DNA from: Aquimarina sp. TRL1
GTDB taxonomy: Bacteria > Bacteroidota > Bacteroidia > Flavobacteriales > Flavobacteriaceae
Direction of reading: 5' to 3'
Assembly (NCBI RefSeq): GCF_013365535.1
Contig: NZ_CP053590.1
Span: forward strand, 5,136,501 to 5,200,500
Length of the DNA stretch: 64,000 nucleotides
In this document: positions 54,956 to 64,000 of the stretch, in pieces
Position numbering within the stretch: the first letter of the stretch is position 1
Layout of the letters: every line of letters begins with the position of its first letter
The notes under the pieces: model-generated
Told to the model about the DNA's origin: nothing
The model's database searches: none
The model's input: the letters and a program-made list of their open reading frames with translations, nothing else
Translations under genes and position numbers: made by a program

Positions 54956-57835
54956 TTACATTTTTACATCTGTTAATGCCACTTCTTTCCCTTCTTTATC
55001 TAATAACTTTACTTCATCAAACCCTTCTTTTTTAAATTGTTCGAATTGAGTAGCTGCATCTCCTATTACTAAATAAACCATTTTACTAACATCCAGATAT
55101 TTATTTGCTAATTCTTTATGTTTTTCCAGGGTCATTTCATTAATAACAGTCTCTTCTTTTGCTATATAATCAGAAGATAATTCATACTTAGACATATCGT
55201 GTAACATTCCTAAAAGTGCTCTTTGTGTTTCAAATCTTCTCGCATTCGATTTGATTAATGCATTTTTAGTAAACGTCAGATCTTCTTCTGATATTCCTTT
55301 TGTGTATTTCTGGATTTCATCTTTGAAAATACGGACCGATTCTAATGTAGTGTTAGTCCTTACACTAGAGGAAGCTGTAAATGTACCTGGGATATTGGTT
55401 CCACTAAACCTGGATCTCGCACCATAAGTATACCCTTTTTCTTCTCTCAGAATTAAGTTCACGGTTCCCGAAAAAGATCCTCCCAATTTATAATTCATTA
55501 CAGTTGCAGGAAAGTAATCCGGATCTTTCCTAGACATAGAGAGGTACCCTATATTAATCACCGATTGTTTGGCATTAGGGATATCCACAAAATACAATGA
55601 AGCTTTATCTCTTTTATTCTCTATTTTATAGGTAGGGATTCTTACTTCTTTTCCTTCCCATTTTTCTTCAATAGCCCTTAATGTTTTTATTGTTTTCTCT
55701 TTATTGATATCTCCTACGATATTAAATCGACTAATCTTAGGAGAGAAGTTCGCTGCGTAGAACTGTTTCAGGTCATCTATTGTTATTCCTGTAACAGAGG
55801 CAACGGTACCTGAAGTAGGATGCGCAAACATATGTTTTTCTCCGTATAATAATTTATTGTATACATTGCGGGCAACAGCTTCAGGATTAGCTTCTGATCT
55901 TTTTATTTTATTAATTGTCTTTGTTTTTATTCTTCCAAACTCTTCCTCATCCCATCGCGGCTGCAGAAGGATTTCTTCGACTAACTGCATGGTCTTATCA
56001 AAATTTCTTGAAAGCGTATTTCCATTAATAACAATAGATTCTCGAGTCGTATACATATCTATTGTAGCTCCTAACAACTCTATTTCTTCTTCTAATTCTT
56101 CAGGAGTTTTATTTTGTGTCCCCTCCATAAGAATATCTGTCATTAGGTTTGCTACCCCGACTTTATCAAAACCATCTAGTAAATGTCCTCCATCAATAAC
56201 AAGATTAAAGCTCACCAAAGGCAATTCTTTTTGCTCAATTCCATACACTTTTAATCCATTTTGTAAAGTAGTATTCCAGGAAGAAGGCACAGTTAGTTTA
56301 GGCGTATTTGTTATAACAGGAGCTACTGAGCGATCAAAAGTAGAAGGTGTTTTCTTTACTTCCTCTTTCTTTTCTGCTACCGTTGTTTCTTTATTATCTT
56401 TTATTTCTTCCTCTACAACTGCTGCTTTTTCAGAGTTCTCTGCTATCAGGTCTAATTTCCCTTTTGGGACAAAGCTTGTTAATACATATGGTTTATTTTT
56501 GATATAAGTATTATATACACGTATAACATCTTCTTTAGTTACGGCTTTGATATTATCTATATCCTGTGTAATAAAAGAAGGGTCTCCTGCAAACACATTG
56601 TATCTTGCTAATTGAAATGACTTTCCAAGAACACTGCTTATCCCATTGTAAAATTCAGTTTCTAAGCCTGCTTTTATACGCTCTATATCTGTATCAGTAA
56701 TTCCTTTTTCTTCAAACAACCTGAACGCTTCTTTAATTCCATCTTCTACATCTGCCAGACTTTTTCCTTCATTTGCTGTAATTCGGATTAAGAATCTTCC
56801 AGCAATTTCCATTGATCCATTCCATGCATCGGTTGCTGACGTAAGTTCCTTATCTTTTACCAGAATTTTATAAAGTGGTGCTTTTTTTCCTTCTGATAAC
56901 AACTCTCCCAAGAAATTTAAAGCATAGGCATCTTTCGTATATTGTTCTACAGTAGGCCATACCATACTTAATTGTGCAGTTGTCGCAAAATTATCTTCGT
57001 GATATAATCTTTTTGATGCTGACAAGGTAACATTCTGTACTTTTAACTTTTCTACTTCTTGTCTTCTTTTTATTTCCCCAAAGTACTTTTCTATCATCGT
57101 CTTAGCCTCTTCTATCTCAAAATCTCCCGCCAGTACCAAAGTAGCATTATTAGGTCCATAATACTTATCATAGAATTCTTTTACATCTTCTACTGTTGCA
57201 TTTTGAAGGTCTTCAAGTTCTCCTATCACCTGCCAATTATATGGATGTCCCTCTGGAAAAATATGCTTGTTTATCACCCAATTAGTATGTCCGTATGGGC
57301 GATTATCTACACGCTGCCTCTTTTCATTCTGGACAACTTCCTGTTGGTTTTTAAACGCACTTTCTGTAACAGTGTTAATTAAAAATCCCATTCGATCTGA
57401 TTCAAGCCACATAACTGTTTCCATCGCATTTTTGGGTACGACTTCATAATAAATTGTACCATCCTGCCAGGTTCCTCCATTTAATGTTCCTCCTACATCT
57501 TGTATTGTCTTGAAAAACTGATCTTGTGGTACATTTTCGGATTCCTGAAATAACATATGCTCGAATAAATGAGCAAAACCAGTTCGTCCTTTTTTCTCCC
57601 TGTTAGATCCCACTCCATATTGTATTGCGACCGATACGATCGGATCTGATTTATCCTGGTGCAATACTACTTGTAATCCGTTTTCTAATTCATATTTTTG
57701 ATAATCTACAGATAGTTTCCCCACTTCTTCTGTTTTTAATTCTTTATTAATTACACTCTCTTTCTTACAGCTTATAATTCCTGCAAACAAAATAAGGACT
57801 ACCATATATGATAGTCCAGATACCCTGAGTTTCAT
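54956..57835 (-). CDS. M16 family zinc metallopeptidase, two-module
   Basis: The 959-residue lipoprotein (FAGIISC, Cys near residue 23) holds two M16 modules. The first (about 50-480) has the inverted zinc motif HLFEHMLFQ (H-x-x-E-H) near residues 87-95 and the downstream ligand in KNQQEVVQNEKR. The second (about 515-940) keeps the fold (LEEEIELLGATIDMYTT) but its equivalent segment ANLMTDILMEG lacks HxxEH, so it is an inactive partner module as in pitrilysin-type peptidases. An acidic linker (EEEIKDNKETTVAEKKEEVKK) joins them. Such periplasmic enzymes degrade small peptides. Confidence 0.93.
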   Translation of the reverse strand: MKLRVSGLSYMVVLILFAGIISCKKESVINKELKTEEVGKLSVDYQKYELENGLQVVLHQDKSDPIVSVAIQYGVGSNREKKGRTGFAHLFEHMLFQESENVPQDQFFKTIQDVGGTLNGGTWQDGTIYYEVVPKNAMETVMWLESDRMGFLINTVTESAFKNQQEVVQNEKRQRVDNRPYGHTNWVINKHIFPEGHPYNWQVIGELEDLQNATVEDVKEFYDKYYGPNNATLVLAGDFEIEEAKTMIEKYFGEIKRRQEVEKLKVQNVTLSASKRLYHEDNFATTAQLSMVWPTVEQYTKDAYALNFLGELLSEGKKAPLYKILVKDKELTSATDAWNGSMEIAGRFLIRITANEGKSLADVEDGIKEAFRLFEEKGITDTDIERIKAGLETEFYNGISSVLGKSFQLARYNVFAGDPSFITQDIDNIKAVTKEDVIRVYNTYIKNKPYVLTSFVPKGKLDLIAENSEKAAVVEEEIKDNKETTVAEKKEEVKKTPSTFDRSVAPVITNTPKLTVPSSWNTTLQNGLKVYGIEQKELPLVSFNLVIDGGHLLDGFDKVGVANLMTDILMEGTQNKTPEELEEEIELLGATIDMYTTRESIVINGNTLSRNFDKTMQLVEEILLQPRWDEEEFGRIKTKTINKIKRSEANPEAVARNVYNKLLYGEKHMFAHPTSGTVASVTGITIDDLKQFYAANFSPKISRFNIVGDINKEKTIKTLRAIEEKWEGKEVRIPTYKIENKRDKASLYFVDIPNAKQSVINIGYLSMSRKDPDYFPATVMNYKLGGSFSGTVNLILREEKGYTYGARSRFSGTNIPGTFTASSSVRTNTTLESVRIFKDEIQKYTKGISEEDLTFTKNALIKSNARRFETQRALLGMLHDMSKYELSSDYIAKEETVINEMTLEKHKELANKYLDVSKMVYLVIGDAATQFEQFKKEGFDEVKLLDKEGKEVALTDVKM

Positions 57836-58053
57836 ATGATTTCTTTTTGTTTTTTGATTGAGAACTAAAGTAATCTTTTAGAAACAAGAAGTAGTCCCAA
57901 AGGACTACTAAAAAAATGTTAAAATTTGCTAATTTTTAATTACTTACATAAATGCATTACATGCATAAAACATTGTAAAGCACTAAAAACTAAATGTGTG
58001 AAGAAAATTGTAACTATTAAAATTAGGGTCTAATTAATTTTAATATGTATATA

Positions 58054-58209
58054 TCAAATAGATATCGGACTTTCTTTATCTAGTTTAGAAATTTCAGTGT
58101 GCTTTTTAAGGCTCTCTATTGCCCAAATAAAATTACTTTGGTTACTCTCTGTAAAACCATGCTTATTTTTATAGGCAAGCATTACTTTATATAATTCTTC
58201 TTTACTCAT
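58054..58209 (-). CDS. small hypothetical protein (51 aa)
   Basis: The frame runs from ATG at 58209 to TGA at 58054-58056, 51 codons. The product starts MSKEELYKVMLAYKNKHGF, then TESNQSNFIWAIESLKKHTE and a Lys/Asp/Ser tail. It is amphipathic and mostly helical, with a normal codon bias and no hydrophobic core, so a cytosolic helical peptide is plausible. It sits alone in a 900-bp AT-rich spacer. No family is recognised. Confidence 0.55.
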   Translation of the reverse strand: MSKEELYKVMLAYKNKHGFTESNQSNFIWAIESLKKHTEISKLDKESPISI

Positions 58210-58739
58210 AGTTGTTTATATAATGGTTAAATTTAAGTGAAATGTTTGTGTTAATTACAGCATTAAATAGTTAATTTTTTCACAATTATTAAACAATAAT
58301 GAAATAGAACCGTTGATAACTTATAATATCTTTTTTTTATAATATGACTCAACTACTCAATGAGGAATACTTTATCTATTTTATGATAACGGTTTTAAAA
58401 GTTAGTTATTGGGTCTATAACTTTCTTTATTCATTATAATGCTTAATTATTATATATATTGTAACTAAACAAACAATCAATAAACGCATAATAACTCTAA
58501 AAAGTTCTTCTTTATTGTATCTAAGATACCAAAAAATGTGCTCCTTAACACAGTAGTTCTCTATGCACAGAGGCTTCTCTAACTTTATTTCCGAACCAAG
58601 CATATACTTCTTTCCGCTATGTGACAGATTAACAAATGGTTATCTTAATTTTCTCATTTCCTTAGCAACATAATATATATTAATTCTAAATTAATACATC
58701 TCTCATTTCTCTAGGTCCATCGTTTATTACATTCCTTTT
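58210..58739. other. AT-rich intergenic region
   Basis: About 530 bp between the small protein gene and the YifB-like gene. No gene, promoter or hairpin that I would support was found. Confidence 0.4.
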
Positions 58740-60278
58740 TCATCCCAACCAACCTTCTCGATCCAAACTTCTATATTGGATAGCTTCTGAAATATGTGAT
58801 GGCTGAATACATACTGAATTTTCTAAATCTGCAATAGTCCGGGATACTTTTAAGATCCTGTCATAAGCTCTGGCAGAAAGCTGCAATCGTTCCATTGCTT
58901 TTTTTAATAATAATTTTGATTCCTGATCCAATTCGCAATAAGCTCTTAATTGCTTTACCTCCATTTGAGCATTATAATGTATAGAGGAATCATGTTCAAA
59001 TCTTTTTTCCTGCAGTGCTCTTGCTGCTATTACCCGTTTTCGGATTTCGACACTGGACTCTCCTTTTCTCTCTTCACTTAATTTATCAAAAGGAACTGGG
59101 GTCACTTCGATATGCAAGTCTATTCGGTCTAGCAAAGGTCCTGATATTTTTCCTAGATAACGCTGCATTTCTGCTGGTGAAGAGGTAACTGGGGCATCTG
59201 GATCATTAAAATATCCCCCAGGGCTGGGATTCATACTAGCTACTAACATAAAACTACTGGGGTATGTTACTGTAAATTTAGCTCTGGAAATGGTAACTTC
59301 TCTATCTTCTAATGGTTGTCTCATTACTTCTAGTACACTTCTTTTAAACTCTGGTAATTCATCTAAAAAAAGAACCCCATTATGGGATAGGGAAATTTCT
59401 CCGGGTTGTGGATAAGTTCCTCCTCCTACTAATGCCACATCTGATATGGTGTGATGAGGACTTCTAAAAGGACGCTGAGACATTAACCCTATATTTTCTT
59501 TTACTCTTCCGACGACACTGTGAATTTTTGTCGTCTCCAAGGCTTCATGCAGTGTCATTGGGGGTAGAATCCCTGGCAATCGTTTACTCAACATTGTTTT
59601 TCCACTTCCAGGAGGTCCTACCAAAATTATATTATGCCCTCCGGCTGCTGCTATTTCCATACATCGTTTTATCCCTTCTTGTCCTTTGACATCTGCAAAG
59701 TCATATATTGGACTCTCTAACTCTTTATAGAATTCTTTCCGCGTATCAATTATCGTGGCTGTTAATTCTTTTGTTTCTTCGAAAAAATCAATGACTTCTT
59801 TTATATTCTCAACGCCGTATACTTTTATGTCGTTAACGATCGCAGCTTCTTTTGCATTTTGTTTAGGGAGAATAATTCCCTTAAATCCTTCTTCTCTGGC
59901 TTTAATTGCAATTGGTAACGCTCCTTTTATTGGTTGTAAGCTGCCATCTAAGGACAGTTCTCCCATGATAATATATTCAGATAATTCTTTTGATTTTATC
60001 TGACCACTAGCCGTAAGAATTCCCATAGCGATTGTTAAGTCATAAGCTGACCCTTCTTTCCTTAAATCAGCCGGCGCCATATTTATGGTTATTTTTTTTC
60101 CCGGAAGTCTAAATTTGTTGTTGTCCAAGGCTGCTGCAATACGAAAGCTACTTTCTTTTACCGCATTATCAGGTAGTCCCACTAAATGATACCCTATTCC
60201 TTTATTTACATTCACTTCTACTGTGATAATTGTAGCTTCAATACCAAATACTGAGCTTCCATAGGTTTTTACAAGCAT
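58740..60278 (-). CDS. YifB/ComM-type Mg-chelatase-like AAA ATPase
   Basis: The 512-residue protein has the YifB order: an N-terminal Lon-protease-like fold ([42 protein letters not shown]), Walker [21 protein letters not shown] near residues 221-240, sensor elements [19 protein letters not shown] and [19 protein letters not shown] with Walker B, and a C-terminal helical lid with [16 protein letters not shown]. ComM, the best-studied member, is a helicase that helps branch migration of incoming DNA during transformation. Whether this organism is competent is unknown. It is monocistronic. Confidence 0.93.
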   Translation of the reverse strand: MLVKTYGSSVFGIEATIITVEVNVNKGIGYHLVGLPDNAVKESSFRIAAALDNNKFRLPGKKITINMAPADLRKEGSAYDLTIAMGILTASGQIKSKELSEYIIMGELSLDGSLQPIKGALPIAIKAREEGFKGIILPKQNAKEAAIVNDIKVYGVENIKEVIDFFEETKELTATIIDTRKEFYKELESPIYDFADVKGQEGIKRCMEIAAAGGHNIILVGPPGSGKTMLSKRLPGILPPMTLHEALETTKIHSVVGRVKENIGLMSQRPFRSPHHTISDVALVGGGTYPQPGEISLSHNGVLFLDELPEFKRSVLEVMRQPLEDREVTISRAKFTVTYPSSFMLVASMNPSPGGYFNDPDAPVTSSPAEMQRYLGKISGPLLDRIDLHIEVTPVPFDKLSEERKGESSVEIRKRVIAARALQEKRFEHDSSIHYNAQMEVKQLRAYCELDQESKLLLKKAMERLQLSARAYDRILKVSRTIADLENSVCIQPSHISEAIQYRSLDREGWLG

Positions 60279-60459
60279 CTCTATTCTTTAAAATGATTTA
60301 TGTAGAATAAAAATACTAAAAACCTGACCTAACCACACCAAACACATTGATAATCAGTAAATAAAATATAAAAACTGATACATTCAAAAAAATAAACAAG
60401 CGTTATTTTTCATTAATCGCATCATTATTAACACACAAAAAAGAAAACTATTTATATAA

Positions 60460-60495
60460 AAACAACCTGCATTCAACATAGATTGCAGGTTGTTT
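60460..60495. terminator. terminator in the 60279-60621 spacer
   Basis: A perfect 12-bp stem (60460-60471 with 60484-60495) has a 12-nt loop and A/T runs on both sides. It lies 127 bp downstream of the minus-strand aspartate kinase gene and would end its transcript. The spacer has no gene. Confidence 0.8.
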
Positions 60496-60621
60496 AAAAA
60501 TTAAAATCTTAAAAATAAAAGCAGGGAGTACACTTTATAGTCATAATCACACTATTATAACCTTTAATTTTTATAAAGCTTATGCCCTACTTTTTAGCTC
60601 ATCGTTACATATAACAAACAC

Positions 60622-61953
60622 TTATACTACTGCTTCTCGATGAGAACGAAACAGTTTTTCATTTAAATATTGTAGAGAAGATATCTTATCTTTTGTATCT
60701 ACCAGAAGAGAAATATTGTTATTACTTCCCCCATAAGAAATCATTCGCACAGGAATATAGTTTAAGATCTCAAACAGTCTGTATGAATTTTGATCTTTAA
60801 TCACCGACTCTCCTACAATACAAATAATACTATGGTTTTCTTCAACAGTAATCTCTGCATATTTTTCTATTTCTTTTACAATCTCATCAATATAAGATGT
60901 ATCATCAATGGTTAAAGAAATAGCTACCTCTGATGTTGTAATCATATCAATTGAGGTATTAAAGTTATCAAACACCTCAAAAATTCTTCTAAGGTACCCA
61001 CTAGCCATCAACATCCTGTTGGACTTAATTTTTATTGCTGTAATATTATCTTTTGCTGATATCGCTTTTAACCCTGTTTGGTATGTTCTATTAGATATAA
61101 CCGTTCCTTCTGCTTCTGGATTAAAGGTATTCTTTAATAAAACAGGAATATCTTTGTTAACAACGGGTGACACTGTTTGCGGGTGTAATATTTTTGCTCC
61201 AAAATAAGCTAACTCTGCTGCTTCATTATAAGTTAAATGTGATATCGGATGGGTTTCATCTACATATCTAGGATCATTGTTATGCAATCCATCTATGTCT
61301 GTCCAAATTTGAACCTCATCTGCATCAATAGCTGCGCCAATAATGGTAGCGGTATAATCACTTCCTCCTCTTTTTAGCGTACTTATTTTCTCAAACTGAT
61401 CTCTACATACAAATCCCTGTGTAATATATAAGGAAGATGGTCCATGGTCCAGCACTTTTCTCAATCGTTTAGAAACAGCTTCTATATTTGGTTTTTCTAC
61501 AGATTCCACATACATAAACTCTTTGGCATCTAATAAGACATTAGAAACACCAACTTCATTCAGATACCCGGAAAACACATAGGTCAACAGTGTCTCTCCA
61601 TAGGTTACAATCTCAGCATTCAGGTTATCAGAATACGGCTTACTTGCCAATTCAAACATTGCTGTTATCATAGCAGAAATACCATCTTTTAATGTATTCC
61701 TCAATTCCTGTCTTTCTATTAGTTGGTCTACAACCTCATGGTGTTTGCTTTCTAATGCATGCAGGTTTCTGGTAATTGCTTCATTATCATTAAACCTAGC
61801 AGATTCTACCAGCTTTACCAGTTGATCTGTAACACCAGACATCGCTGAACATACTACTATCTTTTGCTCATTATCACTCGTAAGGATATTTCTTATTATC
61901 CTCAAATTCTCAACAGACCCTACAGATGTCCCTCCAAACTTTAGAATTCTCAT
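60622..61953 (-). CDS. lysC: aspartate kinase (monofunctional)
   Basis: The 443-residue enzyme makes aspartyl phosphate, the first step toward lysine, threonine and methionine. It begins MRILKFGGTSVGSVENLR with the kinase KFGGTSV motif, then IVVCSAMSGVTDQLVKLV near residues 32-49, FEKISTLKRGGSDYTATIIG near 187-206, VQIWTDIDGLHNNDPR near 214-229, and two C-terminal ACT-type regulatory domains (about 300-440; IKIKSNRMLMASGYLRRIFE and SIICIVGESVI). There is no homoserine dehydrogenase domain. It diverges from a 214-residue ACT-like gene over 133 bp. Confidence 0.93.
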   Translation of the reverse strand: MRILKFGGTSVGSVENLRIIRNILTSDNEQKIVVCSAMSGVTDQLVKLVESARFNDNEAITRNLHALESKHHEVVDQLIERQELRNTLKDGISAMITAMFELASKPYSDNLNAEIVTYGETLLTYVFSGYLNEVGVSNVLLDAKEFMYVESVEKPNIEAVSKRLRKVLDHGPSSLYITQGFVCRDQFEKISTLKRGGSDYTATIIGAAIDADEVQIWTDIDGLHNNDPRYVDETHPISHLTYNEAAELAYFGAKILHPQTVSPVVNKDIPVLLKNTFNPEAEGTVISNRTYQTGLKAISAKDNITAIKIKSNRMLMASGYLRRIFEVFDNFNTSIDMITTSEVAISLTIDDTSYIDEIVKEIEKYAEITVEENHSIICIVGESVIKDQNSYRLFEILNYIPVRMISYGGSNNNISLLVDTKDKISSLQYLNEKLFRSHREAVV

Positions 61954-62086
61954 TCTTTTATTTTATATATGTTGGTTAATAGCTTTTGTTTTATTCTATA
62001 TGCATAATTAATTAATACTTTACTTATAATAAATATTTTAATAAAAAAAGTCTATATTTACACAATCTGTTAAATATGTAACAAAA

Positions 62087-62731
62087 ATGAAGACAATTAC
62101 AGATTGTGTACATGATATTTTAAGGCATCAGCCTTTTATAGAGGATGCGTTATCCAGAAACATCATTAACTTTAGTTCGCTAGCTGTAGATTTGCAGCCA
62201 CAGGTAGAGAAAGTGATGCGTAAGCCTGTTAAATCAGGATCAATAGTAATGGCCTTACGCCGATATCACCCAAAGCGTATAACAAATACTACAACGCTCA
62301 GAAATCTTGGAGATATTACAGTGCGCTCCGGTATTACAGAATATGCTTTTTTAAATTCTAATACTATTTTATCAAGTCAGTCTAACTTATTGAATGATGT
62401 GAAAGAAAAATCGAAAACGTATTTCACTTATTCCAGTAATTTTCAAGAAAGCAACATTCTTGTTTCTTCCTCTTTAAAAAATGTTGTAGAAAAGCATTTT
62501 AGAGATGAAACTTGTATCTCAGTTACGGATGAATTATCTTCAATTTCAATAGAATTACCCAATGATAATTCTAAAACTATTGGCTTGTACTTCTATATTT
62601 TTAAATTGCTTGCTTATGAAGGAATCCCGGTTTTTGAGATGATTTCTACCTCCAATTATTTTACCTTGTTTTTAGAAAAAGAACATGTAAACAAGGCATT
62701 CTTACTCATTAATGAGATAAAAGACAATTAA
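62087..62731 (+). CDS. ACT-like domain protein, probably linked to aspartate kinase
   Basis: The 214-residue protein starts ITDCVHDILRHQPFIEDALSRN near the N-terminus, then IINFSSLAVDLQPQVEKVMRK with KSGSIVMALRRYHPKRI near residues 51-65, a wHTH-like opening. The remaining part (about 80-214) has ACT-type alternating strands (TVRSGITEYAFLNS, SISIELPNDNSKTIGLYFYIFKLLAYEGIP, FTLFLEKEHVNKAFLLI). Divergent placement beside lysC and the ACT-like segments suggest amino-acid sensing regulation of the pathway. No named family can be given. Confidence 0.6.
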   Translation: MKTITDCVHDILRHQPFIEDALSRNIINFSSLAVDLQPQVEKVMRKPVKSGSIVMALRRYHPKRITNTTTLRNLGDITVRSGITEYAFLNSNTILSSQSNLLNDVKEKSKTYFTYSSNFQESNILVSSSLKNVVEKHFRDETCISVTDELSSISIELPNDNSKTIGLYFYIFKLLAYEGIPVFEMISTSNYFTLFLEKEHVNKAFLLINEIKDN

Positions 62732-62748
62732 TATTCTTTATAAAAATA

Positions 62749-62788
62749 ATAAAGCAGAGCACTATTTTAAAATAGCGCTCTGCTTTAT
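62749..62788. terminator. bidirectional terminator
   Basis: A 12-bp stem (62749-62760 with 62777-62788) continues after one mismatch into CTATTTTAAAATAG. It lies between convergent genes. Confidence 0.8.
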
Positions 62789-62821
62789 CAATATTAATGC
62801 AAAAGTCCGTTATTTAAACAA

Positions 62822-64000
62822 TTAATAAAACATCACCTTTCTCACTTCTTCGTGAGTATCAAAAATTACTTTTATAAAATATACTCCTGATCTTGGGTAT
62901 GACCAATTCATCTCCTTTTCTTTATTAAAAGGACCTACTTGCTTTTTAGCTATCAAGGTTCCTTTTATATCAAATAACAACATTTCTTTCATCCTGCTTT
63001 CTCCTCCATAGGTCATCATAAAATTTCCATTGCTTGGATTTGGATAAATCATTACTTCCTCACTGACTGTTAATGTTTTTAATTCTTGTACTGCTATTTG
63101 TTTTGGTCGTAAACCGGAATCACAAATAGTTCTTACATAATATTCATACACTACTCCTGGTTCTAAGGCTTCCAAAAGAATCTCTTTTGTGTCAGAAATA
63201 TACGTATTCCCTTCTCCTCGGGTAAACCCTTTTTTCCCGTATTCAATTTCGAAACTACCTTCTTGTAATTGCTCGTCCCTAATGACGATGATTGCTGTTG
63301 TAGCTGTTATCGTTTTATGCGCCAATAAAACAGGTTGCTCACATAAACTCACGCAAGAAACTGTAGCTTCCCAACCTGTTCCCGATACAGACTCATTTGA
63401 TACAAAAACGAATGTAAGCGCTCCTGTATCATGAGTAGATATAATCGTTTCCGGCTTCGTTGCTGAATAACTTCCTATCAATGGAAATGTCGTATCCGGA
63501 CCATCATAAATATGTAACACATCACAACAATCATCTAACTCAAAAGAGGTAAAGTCGACTTTTACTTTTTCTCCTATATTCATAGGTTGTAGTACGGTTG
63601 TTTCTGTTTCGTTATTACCATAATTCCCATCACTCCCTCCTGAATCATAAAACTGCCCTTCTGAACAAAGAGTTTGATGCGTTTTGAAACGGATCGGACC
63701 TACTTTAGAACTAGTTCCCCCCTGGGTACAATTTCCTCTTACATAGGCTTCATAATATGTGTTTTTATCTAAGCCATTAAGTATTATTTCGGTAGACTCA
63801 CTTGTTACCTTTGTTCCTGTTCCTGCTATAAATCCAGAGGCTCCATATTCTATTTCCCAAGAAGAAGTGGTCTGTTGATTTCCTCTCCATGATAATGTCA
63901 CTTCCTGAATTCCTACAGACATAACCTCCAGATCGGAAGGCGCTTCGCAGCTATTTTGTGAAACACATGAAACTTTTGCTGCCCAACCATCTCGTGTAAC
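62822..64000 (-). CDS. C-terminal part of a T9SS-secreted CUB / fibronectin type III protein
   Basis: The frame is open to the right window edge, so the gene's 5' end is missing; the internal ATG at 63922 is not a start. The visible 392 residues run fibronectin type III (EVTLSWRGNQQTTSSWEIEYG and YYEAYVRGNC), a CUB domain (LCSEGQFYDSGGSDGNYGNN, then DDCCDVLHIYDGPDT with Ca-binding-like acidic residues and FVFVSNESVSGTGWEATVSC), a second fibronectin domain, and a T9SS type A sorting domain (VMIYPNPSNGNFMMTYGG and GVYFIKVIFDTHEEVRKVMFY). Extracellular or surface localisation is expected; binding partners are unknown. Confidence 0.85.
   Translation of the reverse strand, partial: VTRDGWAAKVSCVSQNSCEAPSDLEVMSVGIQEVTLSWRGNQQTTSSWEIEYGASGFIAGTGTKVTSESTEIILNGLDKNTYYEAYVRGNCTQGGTSSKVGPIRFKTHQTLCSEGQFYDSGGSDGNYGNNETETTVLQPMNIGEKVKVDFTSFELDDCCDVLHIYDGPDTTFPLIGSYSATKPETIISTHDTGALTFVFVSNESVSGTGWEATVSCVSLCEQPVLLAHKTITATTAIIVIRDEQLQEGSFEIEYGKKGFTRGEGNTYISDTKEILLEALEPGVVYEYYVRTICDSGLRPKQIAVQELKTLTVSEEVMIYPNPSNGNFMMTYGGESRMKEMLLFDIKGTLIAKKQVGPFNKEKEMNWSYPRSGVYFIKVIFDTHEEVRKVMFY

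Noticed and set aside
1..64000. CRISPR arrays, prophage genes, insertion sequences, rRNA and tRNA genes
   Set aside because: No repeat-spacer pattern, transposase, integrase, phage structural gene or RNA gene signature was found on either strand.

Overview
The window is low-GC chromosomal DNA from a gliding, probably marine member of the Flavobacteriaceae (Bacteroidota); an Aquimarina-like genus would fit, but that is inference. The grounds are: a fused gliding gene gldF-gldG next to dnaN, three secreted proteins that end in type IX secretion (T9SS) sorting domains, a hybrid two-component (HTCS) regulator, lipoproteins with Bacteroidota-style lipoboxes, almost no Shine-Dalgarno sequences, and several TAnnTTTG-type -7 boxes. 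I found no rRNA, tRNA, CRISPR array, insertion sequence, integrase or prophage.

Layout. 1-7.8 kb is accessory DNA: the tail of a GAD-like/DUF1851 protein, a small membrane protein, a MORN-repeat protein, a zinc-protease-like lipoprotein, DUF1330, a SUKH (SMI1/KNR4) protein, a formylglycine-generating-enzyme-like protein, and short unknown genes. 8.0-10.4 kb is a complete type II restriction-modification operon in the order control protein, HaeIII-type m5C methyltransferase, HaeIII-type endonuclease. GGCC, the expected target, is strikingly rare in the window. 10.5-13.4 kb is gene-poor and rich in inverted repeats, with a carboxypeptidase-regulatory-like protein and a PCu(A)C-like protein. 13.4-19.3 kb pairs a Tat-exported GH109 glycosidase with a divergent 1373-residue HTCS.

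19.3-30.4 kb is core DNA: purC, phoH, a SAM hydroxide adenosyltransferase-like gene, an ABM-domain gene, the gldF-gldG fusion, a DinB-like gene, dnaN, a Crp/Fnr regulator, a DUF6268-like outer-membrane protein, a spermidine-synthase-like methyltransferase and DUF4870. 30.7-38.8 kb is a nitrogen-assimilation island: gltB-gltD (glutamate synthase) diverges from glnB-amt (PII signal protein and ammonium channel). 38.9-43.4 kb has a TPR hybrid histidine kinase, mnmE and a second Crp/Fnr gene.

43.4-45.0 kb holds the most interesting locus: a 73-residue GG-leader peptide gene followed, after a strong hairpin, by a radical SAM/SPASM maturase. This looks like a ribosomally made peptide (RiPP) with a possible Trp-Ser-Asn cyclophane site. 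45.4-54.7 kb is a secreted-protein region: an I9-inhibitor-like lipoprotein, two T9SS cargo proteins (one with seven near-identical FG-GAP-type repeats), a CocE/NonD hydrolase and a Nudix hydrolase. 54.9-64 kb has a double M16 peptidase, a 51-codon small gene, a YifB/ComM AAA ATPase, aspartate kinase with a divergent ACT-like protein, and the C-terminal part of a CUB/fibronectin T9SS protein that runs off the window.
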